Source of the DNA: Paragonimus westermani
Taxonomy: Eukaryota; Platyhelminthes; Trematoda; Plagiorchiida; Troglotrematidae
Direction: 5' to 3'
DNA: 64,000 nucleotides
NCBI GenBank assembly: GCA_008508345.1
Contig: QNGE01003041.1
Coordinates: forward strand, 1 to 64,000
Of the stretch, positions 1-13,800 are shown in pieces. The translations under genes and the position numbers were made by a program. How positions within the stretch are numbered: the stretch's first letter is position 1; each line of letters opens with the position of its first letter. The notes under the pieces were generated by a model that had not been told where the DNA came from, did not search any database, and saw only the letters and a program-made list of their open reading frames with translations.

Positions 1-3000
1 TTCACTGTCTCAATCCGAAGTCAAATTACAAAAGGCAGCTATCGCGTTGTTATAACTCGTCAAGCGACCGGGTGAATAACAAGCGAATTAGCGTACAGCA
101 TGAAAATCGGCGCCAGAAATAAGAATAATGATGATGCATTAGAGGAGTTCGAATTTACAAAGGTGGTAAATGTTCATTACCGGCTAAGTGGACAGTTTTT
201 GTGGATATGTTACGACCCCAACTATTACAGTAAAATTTCGCTGGCTTTCACACTGTTTTATCACTACTGCTTAACACTTAGCCATACTTTTTCCGCTAAT
301 ACAAGTTCCATCAATATTGCTTATTTCGAACCATAACGGTTGGTCAGAAATGACATTCTTTCAAAAGACCCTGAGCAACCAATGAGGAGAGGAGCTCACT
401 GCATTTGAGACCACTCGTTGGATGTTGATGAGTACTACAAGGGTAGTGGAATCCTACCGCCCTCATTTCTTTCATCACACTATGAACTGACCATTTGTTC
501 ATTTTGAATTTTTCGGAAAACATCTTAACAAATAATTTTGACGACCATATCCTTTAACTCGAGCAAAACGTTGCTTTTTACAACCTGAACATGCTCATCT
601 CTCTTTAGCAAACAAATATATATATTGTGATTTATCATGTATTACTATACTACAGCCATAACTTTTACATAATCCAGAGTTGAACAATTGATGTAAACTT
701 TTTGTTACCAGAGTTCTATCACAGTGTTTGCTCGACATCTGTTGACAGGTCATATTTCATGGTTATCGTAAGCTAGCAAGTGACGTGAAACTTTCCCAAA
801 TATTGCTAACTTGATAACCAGAGTGCATGATAAATGAAAGGAATTTCATAGTGGAAATGTGAATGAGAACAAAATATACGGTGAAGCTGTAGTGATTTTG
901 GCAGCACCTGCGTGACACCGCACAAACTTGAGCAGAAGGCCGAACTCTGTTACGGACATATACCCTATATTACGTCACAATCTCAACATCATTTTCATAT
1001 CAATTCACTAAGTACTTTGCATTCACTGTTGAAGCGGCTCGTAAGAGAGAGTGTGTAAAATGTGTGCGTAACTAAGTGTGTCCAATTTTAGTCATATACT
1101 TATACGAACGAACTTTCAGTGAAGCAAGTACCGAATAGCTTATCGAGTTTAACACTGAAATGAGGTACTAGGTGGTACGTAGATGTGAATAACTTGGATC
1201 TCGAAGAATTATACCAAGTCCAACGGAGCCTTCTTCTTTAGAAGGAGAGTAGTTTGAAGGATTTTAGGTGTCAGTCTTTACGCACTGAACCAGCTTAGTA
1301 GCTAGCACCTGCACAATTCCAACAAATTGTTTGTACGGGCTAAGTTGCAACATTCCAGTTGAGTCGTGGTAAATGTTTTATATAGCGTTATCGGCAGATT
1401 CGCGTCTTAAGAAGCAGTAAATCTCATGGGGGTGAATTAACAAGAATTTGTCCGCAGATTTCAAGCCGCCAACGGTCTGAACACCGAGATCTTTTAGTTC
1501 ACTGGCTTGAGTTAGCCAGTTTGGAACACCAGTTGTTTCCAGGAATCTTTGAGTGTGAGTGCCATGCCCTCTGTGAAAATCAAAGCAATCGACTGAGCTG
1601 GGAGGTAGATCCCGATGAGGCGTTCATTCGGAAGCTTCTTTCGAGCCGGATTGCACAATGGAAATTTAACGATTTTCATATCTCCAGTGAACATACGATA
1701 TTGAGAGGAGACAAAATTCTTCAAGCAAAACAAGTGAAATAAGAAGAATAGAGGTCCCCAAACCCGCACAATTCGAACTCCAGTGATGTGAAAATATATA
1801 AACTGTTGCGCATGCGATTTAAACTTTCCACTGATGATCTCTCTCTTGTTATCTATTTCAGGTCGCCCACCTACGTATTACTCGGCGTCTTACACACGAC
1901 ATGAACGTCCCTAAAACTGTGACATTCGATCCCCCCTGGACTTATTTGTTTGGAACGACCAAAAAATGCGTTGTTATTAAGACTTTGATTTCGTGTTGCC
2001 AGTTGAGTTATGCGGATCGCCGTCTCGTGTCTGTATCGCCAATATACTGGTTGTGGTTATTCTTTACGTCTTTTCTCTGGTTTTGGATTGCGTCGGGACT
2101 GTCTGCGATCGCTCTCCCGTGTATACATTTGTCGTCGTGTTAGAGTGAAATTACGATATTCACTCGAGCTACCATCCCAACGGCAATTTTAAACAAACTA
2201 ATGGTGAATGATTCCACAATTCGTCTGCATCTGATACACTTCGACAGCTCACTAGTTTCATGAACAATTAATTGTGATTTATTGCACAAACTACTTTGCT
2301 AAAGGCTAAGTAGCATTTTCCTCCCAAATGAATTTTGTCTAAGCGTTGTCAGGCCGAAAAATGGAGTGAATTCAACGGAATAAATCGTTTACTTCATGTA
2401 TCCCTACGGATTCATAACAAGCAATCTCATTTGCGTTGGGTGTTCAAGAATTTTTTCGAACGTTGGTTTTGCATACGTTCAACTAAATACCACATAGGCT
2501 AACCGATCATAGTTGCTGGACAACTCCACCATCTTTGCTGGGTTAATTAGAGAGGTTGCCTAATGAGACAGATATTAAACCAGCTGACTGACGGATGATC
2601 GCCTCATGTAAACCATCTGGCCCCAAGTCTCTGTGAACAATCTACAGTCGCACTATTTTGTACAGTTTTTAAAGTGTGATGTTTCCATGAACCGTATCAT
2701 CAGCTAGTTAAGTGGAAAGTTTAGCATAACGATTTAACGACTACCATTTTCAGCAAAATTTTACGAAGTAAAGCGTCATAGGATCTACCTTCCCACTATC
2801 ACCTGCAATGAAGTTGACTTCGATGAATTTAAGGCTATCTGGTTCACTCCGCGTCGCACGTTTAGCTTGTACATACCAGAAGCACTACTTTGAACTCTCT
2901 ATGGTATCCCCAGCAGAAGCTAGTCCGCAGAAATTAGGAGCATTCACCCGCAGTTCGATAATATGAGCCCTTTCACCAGGGTATAGTGAAAACAATCTGC

Positions 3001-3999
3001 ACTCTTAAGACTATGTGAAATCCACCAAAGTCCCCTGTGTCATCCTTCACAATTCTGTTCACTAACGAGATTTTTCCGTCCGGTCAGTGGTTCGCGGTGT
3101 TCTGTGCAGAAATGCTACTTCAGGCTAAACAGTTCAACTGGTATATAGCTGCATTTCGTATATTAACCGGATTATTCCAAATATAAGTTACCTAGAAAAC
3201 CCAGATCACAAATATTTTCTCACAAACTTTAACTTGGCCTACTGCGGTCATTCGGTATCAGCTATCAAGAAGTGTGATTACGTGCCACTCGAGGAAATTA
3301 CCAATGAAAGACAAGCTTCACGAACCTCTAACCTCGAGTGATCTGTATGCCGCAACATTCTATTATGATCATGCTCCGATGGTGCGCAGTTCCGAGTGAA
3401 GTCGCTGATACAGAGGTGAATCCAAAATATGTCAAACTATACACGTATGAGATTAAAGTTATAAGCAACCACTACAAACACAACAGCATCAAATCCCCAT
3501 CAGTAATGAGCATAACTTTGAAAGATTTCTGTTAAAATTAAGAACTGCGAGTTCAGAGGGAACTAGAAATGGCCAGCTCGATATAACACAGGTGACTCGC
3601 AAACACGCAGCATCCGGAAGTTCAGAAACACAAGAGGAACAATGAACTTGAGCCTAGAATATATTTGCACTAAAACTGAAGGCGGCATACCAGACTGACC
3701 TCTGCATATATGTAGATTTCCATTAGCTTTGGTGAGTCCCACTTTAAATGACGTGATAAAAGTCAAATAGACCGGTCAGAGGACAAGGAGAAAACATGCA
3801 CCAAAATTGTAACATGAAGGGATAAAGTTCAAAATCGCAAAATACTTATCAATTAGCCGTGGAATTGACGAGAACAAGGAGATGGAGTTGAAAAGTGTCG
3901 CCATCTTTTCGAAAATTCACTCTTATTTACTTATTGTACTGTTACTAATGAGGAAACCACTTAAACGACCCCCACAAATCCGTTCGAATAGCTTCAGTA
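1..3999. other. Gene-free AT-rich stretch
   Basis: I see no convincing gene here. The open frames are all under 90 codons, show no recognisable domain and have no paired splice signals that join them. No repeat unit from the rest of the window was recognised. It is best treated as intergenic or intronic DNA. Confidence 0.5.
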
Positions 4000-4760
4000 C
4001 AAGGTAGGTTAAGCCATTAGGGTGGTGATTTGTAGTTTCGTTTTCTGCTTCTATTCTGGCCACCAGACAATACAGTTCCGAGTGGTGTCAAATGGATACG
4101 GGATCCTTGTGGTTTATCTCATACTTGTATTTGGGATGAGGTACTGCCAGGACACCCAGACCTAGATAAGAGAAAGACAAAGGTTCTTAATCGGAGCCTA
4201 CGGCTGAAAAACGCTTGCTGCAAGGTAGGAGGTGAGTGGTAATGTAACACAACCGATACTTCTTCCGGAGTTGGATGCTAACCTCCTTCCACTCCCTAAC
4301 CTGAAGTACCAGGAGACTATGGTTTAGCAGAATTGTGCCTACTGGTCAGCTGAGTATGAATGACTCTGTTGGTGTGGTGTCTGCACCGTCCGGTATAGCC
4401 CAATAGGTCATCGAGATGCTCAAGCCGGCACACAACACCAAAGAACAGTCACCTCATGACGTGATCCTTGTTGTATTTAAGCTCCTCAGATTGCCACCCC
4501 TGTGAACGTTTGCAAAATGTAGTCCTAAGTGACTTAGCCTTTACTGATTATCAACCAGGATTCCATTTCTGAGCACATTAAGATTGCCGATATGCTTAAG
4601 GTCAGTGTATTCCGGTTTCGGGTTGCAATAGAACATCCCGGGTCTACACTTCTTCCTGAACTCGAGCTCCGCGTCCTTCTTTGAAGGATCGTTTCTAAGT
4701 TTGCAGTCGGGGATCATAGGCTGAAACCACCATTAAGCCTAACTTGTGTTCCTGCGCACT
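4000..4760. other. GC-richer block, possible old repeat
   Basis: This block is visibly richer in G and C than its flanks and contains no open frame worth calling. The composition change is typical of an inserted, decayed mobile element, but I recognised no reverse transcriptase, integrase, transposase or terminal repeat. The class is unknown. Confidence 0.25.
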
Positions 4761-5284
4761 GTTCTCAGAATCACCCTGTTTTTGTTCTTTCTTTACAAGA
4801 TTCCTGGAAAGTTGTGTTGAACGGGTATTTTTTTATATCCAGGACTGTCGCTTATGTCGGTGACCTTTGGCCAGATGAAGCATATAACATGTGCCTATCA
4901 CAATGTACATATACTGCTGAAATTACCAGATTTTATCAACCTTCATTGCTTGACAGTACAATAAAACGTTAAGTGATGATATGATGGGCATGATGAAGAG
5001 ATTGAAACCTTCTTTCAAAACGTCAAATCTAAGACTTTAGCAAAGTCGCTTACGCGGGGCGATAATTTCTAGCTAGTTCTTCTGGCACATTCAGCCATAT
5101 AAACTCGTATAGCTAGATTTAATAAATAAACCTTTAATTGGTTGAAGGACATGGACGTTTACCTCACTTTTCATGGCAACATTCAGGATTATTTCGAATA
5201 CTTGTGAAGCACAAGTGAAATTTCCCCCAGAGTTTTAACTGTCGAGTTGACCTGAAGTGGACACTTTCATATACTTGGACAACA

Positions 5285-6180
5285 CTACTTCACCAACCTG
5301 TAATACTGTTGATGAGACATCAACGAAGTTGGTAAAGTCAAGAGCTGCATTCGCCTACTTTTGTTATATGCAGCGTTCAAAAGACGTCGGGTCTCAATGA
5401 AAGGAAGGGTGTAGAATGCTTGTGCACGCCCTGTTCCGCTCCGTAGTTTGGGATTGTGACCTGTTCGCGATAAATACACCAACAGACTCGCTGAGCTTGA
5501 CCATCGTTGTCTCCACCTACCAGCTCAACCAGCCAATTGGCCTCAGTGTACGACCGTTCGCTGGCGCGTATCCTGAAACAGTCGGGGGAGTGCAACCATC
5601 TGGCAGACCAGTCAAGCTGCACTGCCTGTGTTGGTGAGTTGACGTATTCCTCATGCCAGCTAGCGTTTATCCTACCAAGCATTATATGGTGGGAACAACG
5701 GTGGTCAGGTAAAACTGTATGGTAGTCAAGCAACAACGTGGTCACGATTGGTGTGGTCACCCTGGTTGTTCCACTGAGTAGAAATGGTGGATATCGCTTG
5801 CTTGGTTGAGATTCTTGTGGTCAGTCAAACAGCTGACCAGAAGAGCTATGAGACGTGGCAGTACGCTCCAGTTATCGACGTGCCTGTGTTAATGCCCGTT
5901 CTATTCCCTCGCTTAGTCTTTCACTGAGTTTCTACCTTCTGTCAACATTTTCCCCTATGATATTCTACGTCACTGATGAGGTGGGTGGCAACCTGAACCA
6001 CGGTATCTTCTGTTCATGCTCAAGCACGTTGTGATGACGGTTATGAAGTTTGCACTGTATTAGGTCGTTATCAATCGTCTTTGTATTCACATTAATGCAC
6101 ACTTCTTATTCCATCTTATCTACTACTGGCGATACTCTAATTCAAATCCTGGATTACTTTATTGGCTGGAACGAGCTTCA
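5285..6180 (-). other. GC-richer block with a 127-codon open frame
   Basis: A 127-codon minus-strand frame (5377-5760) overlaps two shorter plus-strand frames in a locally GC-richer block. Residues include Trp- and Arg-rich segments such as QLDWSARWLHSPDCF, but no domain is recognised. Overlapping long frames on both strands are expected where GC rises and stops are rarer, so this is weak evidence for coding. A degenerate mobile element is the likelier explanation. Confidence 0.2.
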
Positions 6181-9100
6181 CAGGGTTGGTCTGGGGTTAA
6201 TGTGGTTACGCTAGATAATCTTACTGTCGAGCGTTGGATTAATATATTCACTACTCTACCCCTAGTATATCTTGGGCGTTATAAGTTTAGCATGCATGAA
6301 AATGTGTGATACTCACCTATTTACGGAAACTACCCAGAACATATGGATGCCTTGAAACCATGAATGCGCTTGTGTTCTTGTCATTTCGTAACGCTTGTCC
6401 CTACAAGGCGATGGAATACGTAACAAGTAGTTACAGGCGAACTATGTAAACATTTACTTTGAACATTTTCTGAGAGCCTCCGGTTTGTTTGTTCTTCCAT
6501 TCTTCACGTATGGGGGACTGAGAGACTCTGATTATATGAACCGTGGGCACAGACACTTCAAAACGTGATATCAAGGATTTAATCGATGTAAAATGTTAAT
6601 CGAAAGTTTCCCTCATTGTGTGTGTGTGGCTGATCTCTTTGAATATCTACTTCCACTATCTGCCGGCTGGTTAACGGTACTTTGCGGGCGAGTCACCTGA
6701 AGTTTTGTGAATCCAAGTCCACAAGCACTAAGTGTTCGTCTCAAGGTAGGATGCCCATAAGTTATGCTGTGCTCAGTTCAATCACAGTTGGTGAAAACGA
6801 CTAACCCATTCCATTAGTTGCTGAGCACAAGTAACCCAAATCTATCGTTTATCCCGTGAGGATGGAGACGCCTTCCGCCGCATAACTAATCCTCGTCTTC
6901 AGTAGGTATAAGAAATTCATGAGCATCTAATTAGTTAACACTGAGTGAGTACTTCAATTTTGCTACGCCATCTGAATTTATCCTTGAGCAGGTGTTTCGA
7001 ACCGAAAAACGGAAACAGACAAAATTCGTTTCAAAAATTCTCTCTAGTACGTAAACAAATGGGAGCGGTATAGGCACTAGCAACAAAGTACAAGTTTTTC
7101 GCTTGCAGCAGTTCACATTTGCTCAGAGTTCATTCGGTTTACCACAGTTTATGGTCAAAGGTGTACCTGAACTGCGCTTTTGAAACCCTTTCCGGTATGC
7201 TCATCTGTGGCTTCAATTGATGCCACATATTTTAAATGTAGTTGTCGGTTCAATGAGTGCACCTCAAGAGAACGGGGATAATAGACGGAAAGTTGTGTAA
7301 ACGATGAATATCTCGTTCTTTATAATTACACACAACTCATCAATGTAATGGCAACACAACAATAAGTCCCCTATAGAGGAATTTTTGATTTCACGTAATA
7401 TCAAGCCTTTCATTATGCCGGTTAAGTTCTTTGCATCCTTGGTATAGCAAAAATGGTTACTAAACTATCTTGAGGCTTTTGTTACATTTCATTAGGGCAT
7501 TTAATCTGTCTTGAAATAAGGTGACAAAATGTTTTGGTAATCTGGTTCTTCAAGTTTGAAAAATGCGTTTCTCTTTTGTTTCAAAGTATCGTTTCTTCAG
7601 GAAATTACCGATGTATTTCACTTATATCGCGACTGTACACTTTCTCACTCAATGGTATTCATTCAAGTTGGACCCTTTCACAAGTGCTCACTGGCCGTCG
7701 CCTTGATTATCTGACTTGTATTAAATCCAACAGAGTATTTTATTTTGGTAAGACCTATGTCTGCTTCCCGCCTGAATGCTTTTGGGCAAAACAACTACCA
7801 GTCGGGTATGGTCTTCGTAAGCAACATATCCTCAAATACGGTTTTGGGTAAATGTTTTACTGGCGTATGATTTTATGTGGTTAGTAGTGACATGGTTTTG
7901 GGGAAGCAGCTGTAAGGTTTTGTCGAACGTGTTCAGTTTGTTCAGCAGCACACTGCCAATTTGTTAGTAGGTGGTTATGAGGCGAAAGAAACGAGGCACA
8001 TTCTCCTATATGTATACAACTGATAACTGGGATCCTGAAAGTCACTTGCACCCGACGGCTCTACTTTGAGTGCGCTGAAACGGCACACACACTAGTGATG
8101 TGAATGAACAGTAAGCAAATATCTCTTACTTATGGGCACGTCTTATTCAAAGTTAAATTCGGATCGCATCGTTAATTGTCCGCTAGTCAAAAAGTGTGAA
8201 GAAACGATGTATTTAGAGAACACCTTATCATGTGACTTCGAAATGATTTCTTCACACTTGATATAACTGGTGTTGAACCAATTTCTGTTCACATCACTCG
8301 GCACACAATCTCTCAAGATTTTTCAAGTTTGATTTTATACGTACACGTAAGTACCCGCCTGTCACTGTGCAGGCAATACAAACTGCGAGAGAAATCGGTT
8401 AAGTGCACAACCAGTTTGTTGCGGGAAATTGATGTTTTCACGATAAGGTTCTGCTCTTAGGTTTGGCTTCAAAAGTTTGCGTGTGAGAGTCTGAAAAATC
8501 TTTTTCAATGGAAAGTGTGTTGGCACTTGTTTCATCCACCCAGACGGATCGGCTGTTGGGCACGTGAGACTGTCCATTTATGGATGCTACAAATTCGCGG
8601 ATAATTTTTCGTTTCATGTTTGCTTACTGCAATCAATCCAGGCTCTGGTTGCTTTTAATTGTTCTGGGGTGATATGCTGCCATCTAAACTCGAAATCCTC
8701 AAGTATATTGAAGGAAACATTTCAAGTGGATTGCACTACTCGACCTACTTATATATCTTCAAAGTATGTTTCCTGGATGTCAATTGCACATTCTTTAAGG
8801 TGATACATTTAGGCCAAATCTGTAATTTGGCCATTTACTTCATATGCCTGTTTACTCAATGCATTTTCTAAGTGAATTTCTGAAGTTTTTACTCTTAGCT
8901 GGAAGATATTTATTCATTTGCTGTGTAATTTGTGAGCTCGTATGTTTTAGTTACCAACCGAATATGAACGCATAATCGATTTATGCTTTCGTTTGGCTGT
9001 AAGCAAGATTACGTTTAGAGTAAGCCACATTATCTGGTGAAATAATTGCCAATTTGCAGAGAGGTTAGAGCTCAATGTACTGTATCCACTGTACAGTTTG

Positions 9101-9560
9101 TCCTACTCTACAAGATTCAACCTTCGGATAGAAATTCCAATCAAGTTCACAAGATAACGCGACGCAAACTCCCAGGGAATGTGTACTGAGCTGTGGTAAG
9201 TACTCGAATGAGGTCAAAGGTTTGATGACTGAGTCACCAGTCACCTGGTGCATTTCGATGCTACTGAAACAGAAGATGAACAGATTTACTTGAAAATTCT
9301 GGATTAACAAAGTCACTGGAGAGTCTGTGCAAAGGCCTGTCGAGTAAGCTGATGAATCCATGAAAGATGCGTGAACATCCCACGGCACCACACCCACGAA
9401 TCTGCAGGAAGTAAGCACAAGCCAATCTACGCAGTCAAGTTCTGTCTTTTTGGTAAGTGATCACACTTATAGGCCAGTTATCAGTATCAGCACATAAACA
9501 ACAATCGGTCCCATTTTTTAAAAAATTTGGCCCACTAGTTGTTTCAGGGGAGACGTGGAT
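6181..9560. other. No gene seen
   Basis: The longest open frames (105 codons at 7534-7851 plus, 117 codons at 9065-9418 minus) look like chance frames: no domain, no splice-phase partners and compositions that follow the local AT content. I see no repeats shared with the rest of the window. Confidence 0.5.
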
Positions 9561-9566
9561 ATGAAA

Positions 9567-9660
9567 AGTGTTAGCTCCTGTTGGATTCTAACCACCGACA
9601 GAAACAGCATGTCCAAGTGGAGCAAGTGGTGTACCAGCTGGGCCATCGAGTCACACTGAG
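9567..9660 (-). repeat. tRNA-derived SINE, family 1, copy at 9.6 kb
   Basis: Read on the minus strand this copy has an A-box-like segment (ATGGCCCAGCTGGTACA), then the family-specific middle (GACATGCTGTTTCTGTCGG) and a B-box-like segment (GGTGGTTAGAATCCAAC). The same order and spacing occur at 33.0, 33.2 and 37.7 kb. The boxes match RNA polymerase III internal promoters of tRNA genes, but the fold is too degraded for a working tRNA. Ends are approximate. Confidence 0.6.
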
Positions 9661-10059
9661 AGTTCAGAGATTTACCGTTCAGACTCAGTCACCTAACTGA
9701 TGGTTTTTCATGTGAGACAGTGAGCCGAGTGGGTGACTGACTCACCTCACTCAGACTATAAATGTCGAAAATCTTATTGTTAGATTCGAATGCCTGAAAG
9801 TTTATCCGAATTTTGCACTAATCAAGAGCAGCTGAGTCAAGAAAGATATACCTGGAGATTTTGGACTGTGTAGTATGATGTGGTGTATGATGAGGGTGTT
9901 TCGTTGGTGGCCATCCAAATATGAAATCGGTTTCAGTATTCAACTATGAAAAATTTGTGAGTATTCTTCACACTGGTGTATACTGAATAACGTAAGCAAA
10001 TGCGAACAAGATATACTCATCATTAGAGTGGCACGTTAAGTTTCAGACCTTTTATATGG

Positions 10060-10262
10060 ATTGGATGTCATTTGCAATTTATGGTGGCTGCTGCATTCCC
10101 ATAGATTTTTCAGTTAGCCCCTTTCAATAGGATCCATCGTACGCGTTCGTTAGAGCTCGCCAGTATTGAATATTCTTGCCACGGTGGGGATCTGAACTCC
10201 GGATACCCTTTCTTGAGGCAAGTGTTTTGACTGCTACGCTATTGACCACAAGTTAGGCCTTA
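10060..10262 (-). repeat. tRNA-like SINE, family 2, copy at 10.1 kb
   Basis: Read on the minus strand this repeat shares with 56.8 kb the blocks GTGG(T)nAAT.., TTGCCTCA, CCGTGGCAAG and CTATGGGAATGC in the same order, with a B-box-like GGAGTTCAGATCCCC. It therefore looks like a second dispersed family with tRNA-like ancestry. It lies just downstream of the last kinase exon. Boundaries are estimated from where the two copies stop matching. Confidence 0.5.
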
Positions 10263-10643
10263 GTGAAATGTTACGTACAAACACACAGCCACATTCGTTT
10301 ACGTGTGATACTCAGCCAGCCCGATTGCCTTTAGAAGAGACGAGAGCACCAAGCATGTTAACTCCATGCGTTTCGTTAGTTTCACTATCGTTAGGTCTTT
10401 CTGCTGACTTACTTAGTTGGACAAATATGTGGTCTATTCATGAAAGTAGTTTGGTGGATTGGACCGATAACCATGCGTGAATAACACTTATACTCTACTT
10501 CGTCAACCAACAGGTCTTTGTGTGTTCGTAAAATAATTTCTGTTTCTCGTGGATTATCTTACAGTCAAAAGCTGTTCATGACAAAATTAGGTCGTGTACA
10601 GTCGAACAATAACAACAGAGAAGAGAATACTCATGTGATGAAT

Positions 10644-10861
10644 TCACGCGTCGGAAACATGTGCTTCCGTCTGTTCCAATCTTTCTTGGGCACACTCAAG
10701 CATTTGATACAGCTCCAGAAACATGGGTCTGCAGGATCTTTCCAAATTCCAGCATTTTAGCATCCACTCATAAAGATCGCAACATGTGGAATCATTTGGA
10801 TTGGGGTTGGGCAATCGAAATCCTGCGACTACCCGTCGGTGAATTTCGTCCACTCGAAGAT
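10644..10861 (-). CDS. Tyrosine kinase terminal exon (C-lobe end, stop)
   Basis: This 218-nt exon supplies the end of the kinase C-lobe. It carries VVAGFRLPNPN, LYEWMLKCWNLE and the SCRP arginine that pairs with the APE glutamate in active kinases, then a short helical tail ending AEAHVSDA-like at a TGA (10644-10646). The acceptor chosen is ..CATGTTAAG|ATCTTCG, because it restores the frame from the donor at 16815 and gives the family-like sequence PYEDLRVDEI. A later AG (..CTTCGAG|TGG) would also keep frame but drops three residues. I saw no AATAAA close downstream on the minus strand. Confidence 0.9.
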
Positions 10862-13800
10862 CTTAACATGAGAATAAACAAATACTGTTTTCATTTTTGA
10901 CGACTAAAACAAACTGCTTATCATCAATAGATGTGGCCTACTGCAATAGTTTGAAGATAACTCGGAGGTTATTCATAATTGGCGATTATACACATGACTG
11001 TTGGCAAAGGTTTAGTTAAACAAGGTTTTGGCCAACGGTAACCCACATAGCACAGGGTTACCTGGCCTGTCTCGTCTATTCACACACGTGAGTAAGCCGT
11101 TCCGATAGCATCGAGGAGCGACAACCGACGGCTTGGTGCATACTGCTGTTTACTTGGACTCACTTGAGCGTGCGCACGTTCTGTGCGTGTGCGGCGGCGT
11201 GCGATCGACGGCCAGACACGTCAACGCTACGCACGTCAACTTGCATCAGTGCCAATCTGACTGAACGTTCCACTAAACTCGAGTCTTGTCCCCGTACGAC
11301 TCGTCAGTAAGGCGCGTACTTTTTCGAGATGAGATTTTCAACTTTGGAGAACGTGAAGCGATTTTGTTGACCAAGCCGTCCATGAACAAAATGCGACACA
11401 CGCACGTTCATCTCTTAGTGAACGTCTAGATTTGATAATTGCCATGCCTACTGAGAATTCATCAGCGTTGTGGCCAGCATGGTTACTCCATAGGCACTAA
11501 GGGCAGATTGTATAAGACAGTGAGTTCCCATATAAGAGAAACTGCCGACTAATTTTTCTTCTAGAAAGTGACCGACAAATGCATTCATCACAGAACGGAT
11601 GCGAGTGTGGCTCAACTGGCAACAAAAAAGCTACAAAAGGCTGTGACAAACAACCGAAATGAGTTTCAGCAGACTCCAATTTATTCGTTTAGATAGGAGC
11701 TCAAACATTCAATTCATGCTGTTCTTGTTCTCGCGAGCACCATAACGCATCACGTACCTCATGTTAAATCTACCACTGACCATTCCTCCATCATATCTAG
11801 TCAGGCATACTCACAAGATCGGTGCCGCACAATATAAACTCTTAGTTCAGCCGTGACTTTTGGTCAACCAACATAGAAATTGGCCCAATAACCCTTGTGC
11901 TCGCAGCTGCAATCGTTTTCATTTAATTCCAAAATTTAAAACAGCCTCAGTCACAGTACTCAAATGAAAGCCTATTCATACACATGGTTTGAAATAAAAG
12001 TGTTACTGGGCACCTGAGCAGATTCGATTGCAGAATATACCAACTCAAATTGGCCCGTGAAGCTAACTCCAGAGCAGTGAATGTGTGATGCTTTCAATTT
12101 ATTTTATATACCCAGCGGCAATTTCTTGTGGAAGGGTGGTGAACGGAAGGAGTAGGAACCGCGAGTGAACGCATAACCGTCAGAGAAATTCCACAAATAC
12201 TGTGTGGTCAATGGAGTAGTTGTGGACAGAAAATTTAATGCAGTGACAACAGAAACTCTATAGTAGAGCAGGAAAGAGAATTGCTGATAAACTCTAACAA
12301 GCATAAAGCTTAGATTCTGTGCGGTTTTTCAAGTGGGCTAACCGAAACTTCACTTTCAACTACCCTCGAGTATGAATGTGACTCAACCATCGATAAAAAT
12401 TACCTGCACTTGAGTTCTATCAGTGTACACAGCTCAAGTAGGTCTAAGGCGGTTCTATAATTGTGAAACTCGGAAAACTACCTTCTGTGATATTTCGAAT
12501 TTGACACGTTTCCATGGGCAAGGATACATGTACATAGTTTTTATCTGAGAGATTGGAAATAATATGAAAAACTCTCAAGTGTGAAGCGGAATTCAGATTC
12601 AAGTTAGCATGACTGTAGTGAACATTTTACGTCAAGTTTGTTAGTTGTACAGGCGGGTTATTTTCCTCGCTTTGAAATGAAAGCACTGAAAAAATGCAGG
12701 GTGGTAAGACGCGACAAAAATTCACCAGGGTATTAGTGGTAAGGTCTGTTGGTTTTTGATTTCAGCTTTTTAATATCAATGTATTAACGTGGTAAATTAA
12801 TATAATAATCGGTGTGAAAAGTCTTGTTCACTGCAGTTGATTGAAATTTGTCTGATATGACTTGTCTAGACTGCCAAAAATGCTACTACACACCTTCATT
12901 TTCAGGTCCCCCTAGTAATATTTACTGCATATGTAACTTAACAAGTTTGAAGTTGGATTCAGTGATTTCAACTGAAAGCGAGGAAGTCACCGAGAAACGT
13001 TACGTACGGTCATGCTAGCTTACATCTAAATATCGTCCTTACCACACCTTCCATCGGTCAAAAATCTTTTCTAAGTAGAAATTTGGTGTTTGGAGTACAC
13101 TACAGAAGCAGTTGTTCTAGCTTGGTAGAGGGTAAGTCGGATAGTAAATGCCCTTCAGCGATCCGCTCACAGCAGCATTTGTGTGCAGGGAATTAACATC
13201 CGCAGTCGACAGGTGACGTTCTGTGATGTTCATATAATCCGGCATGTTTACCATTCAAAAGCCATCCGTCACTGCGCAATGAAAGAATAATTGCGGCACA
13301 GGATTGGCCAGCTCTGCAAGCCAATTCACCAACCAATGTTGAACCGAACTAACCGTAGGTAGTGTCTATCTGAGTGGTGCCTTGTGCTTGCTTCGGCAGA
13401 CCACACACTTTTGGCGTCTGAAATCCGCACCACGCTATTAGTCTTGAAGTTGTTTTGTCAAAAACTATTCTCTCGCAAGTGACTGGGCTTTATTTCTATA
13501 CTTCGATCTCAGACTTGACCGGGTTGTCAGTTGTTTTGTCTGGTAGAGATTTGTTAATGTCCTGAAGAGTGTTCTTCATTCTAACAGCTTCATCCATCCG
13601 ACCAACGAGTACCACTTCACAGCCTTTGTATGGCTACGTTATCACGAGTAGCTCAGACGACCGTAACGTCCTCAGCACCACAATATGACCACCAAGAATA
13701 ATAAATTTCTGTCTCAGACTGCTGGTGCAACACTGTTGCACCACTTCTGAAAGTTTTGTTTCCAAACAACGACGGCTCTCTCCCGGTGTATGCTCAAGAA

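Noticed and set aside
5973..6003. Hammerhead ribozyme at CTGATGAGGTGGG...ACCTGAAC
   Set aside because: The stem closes only with an extra base before GAA, the box reads GAACC rather than GAAAC, and no second copy supports it.
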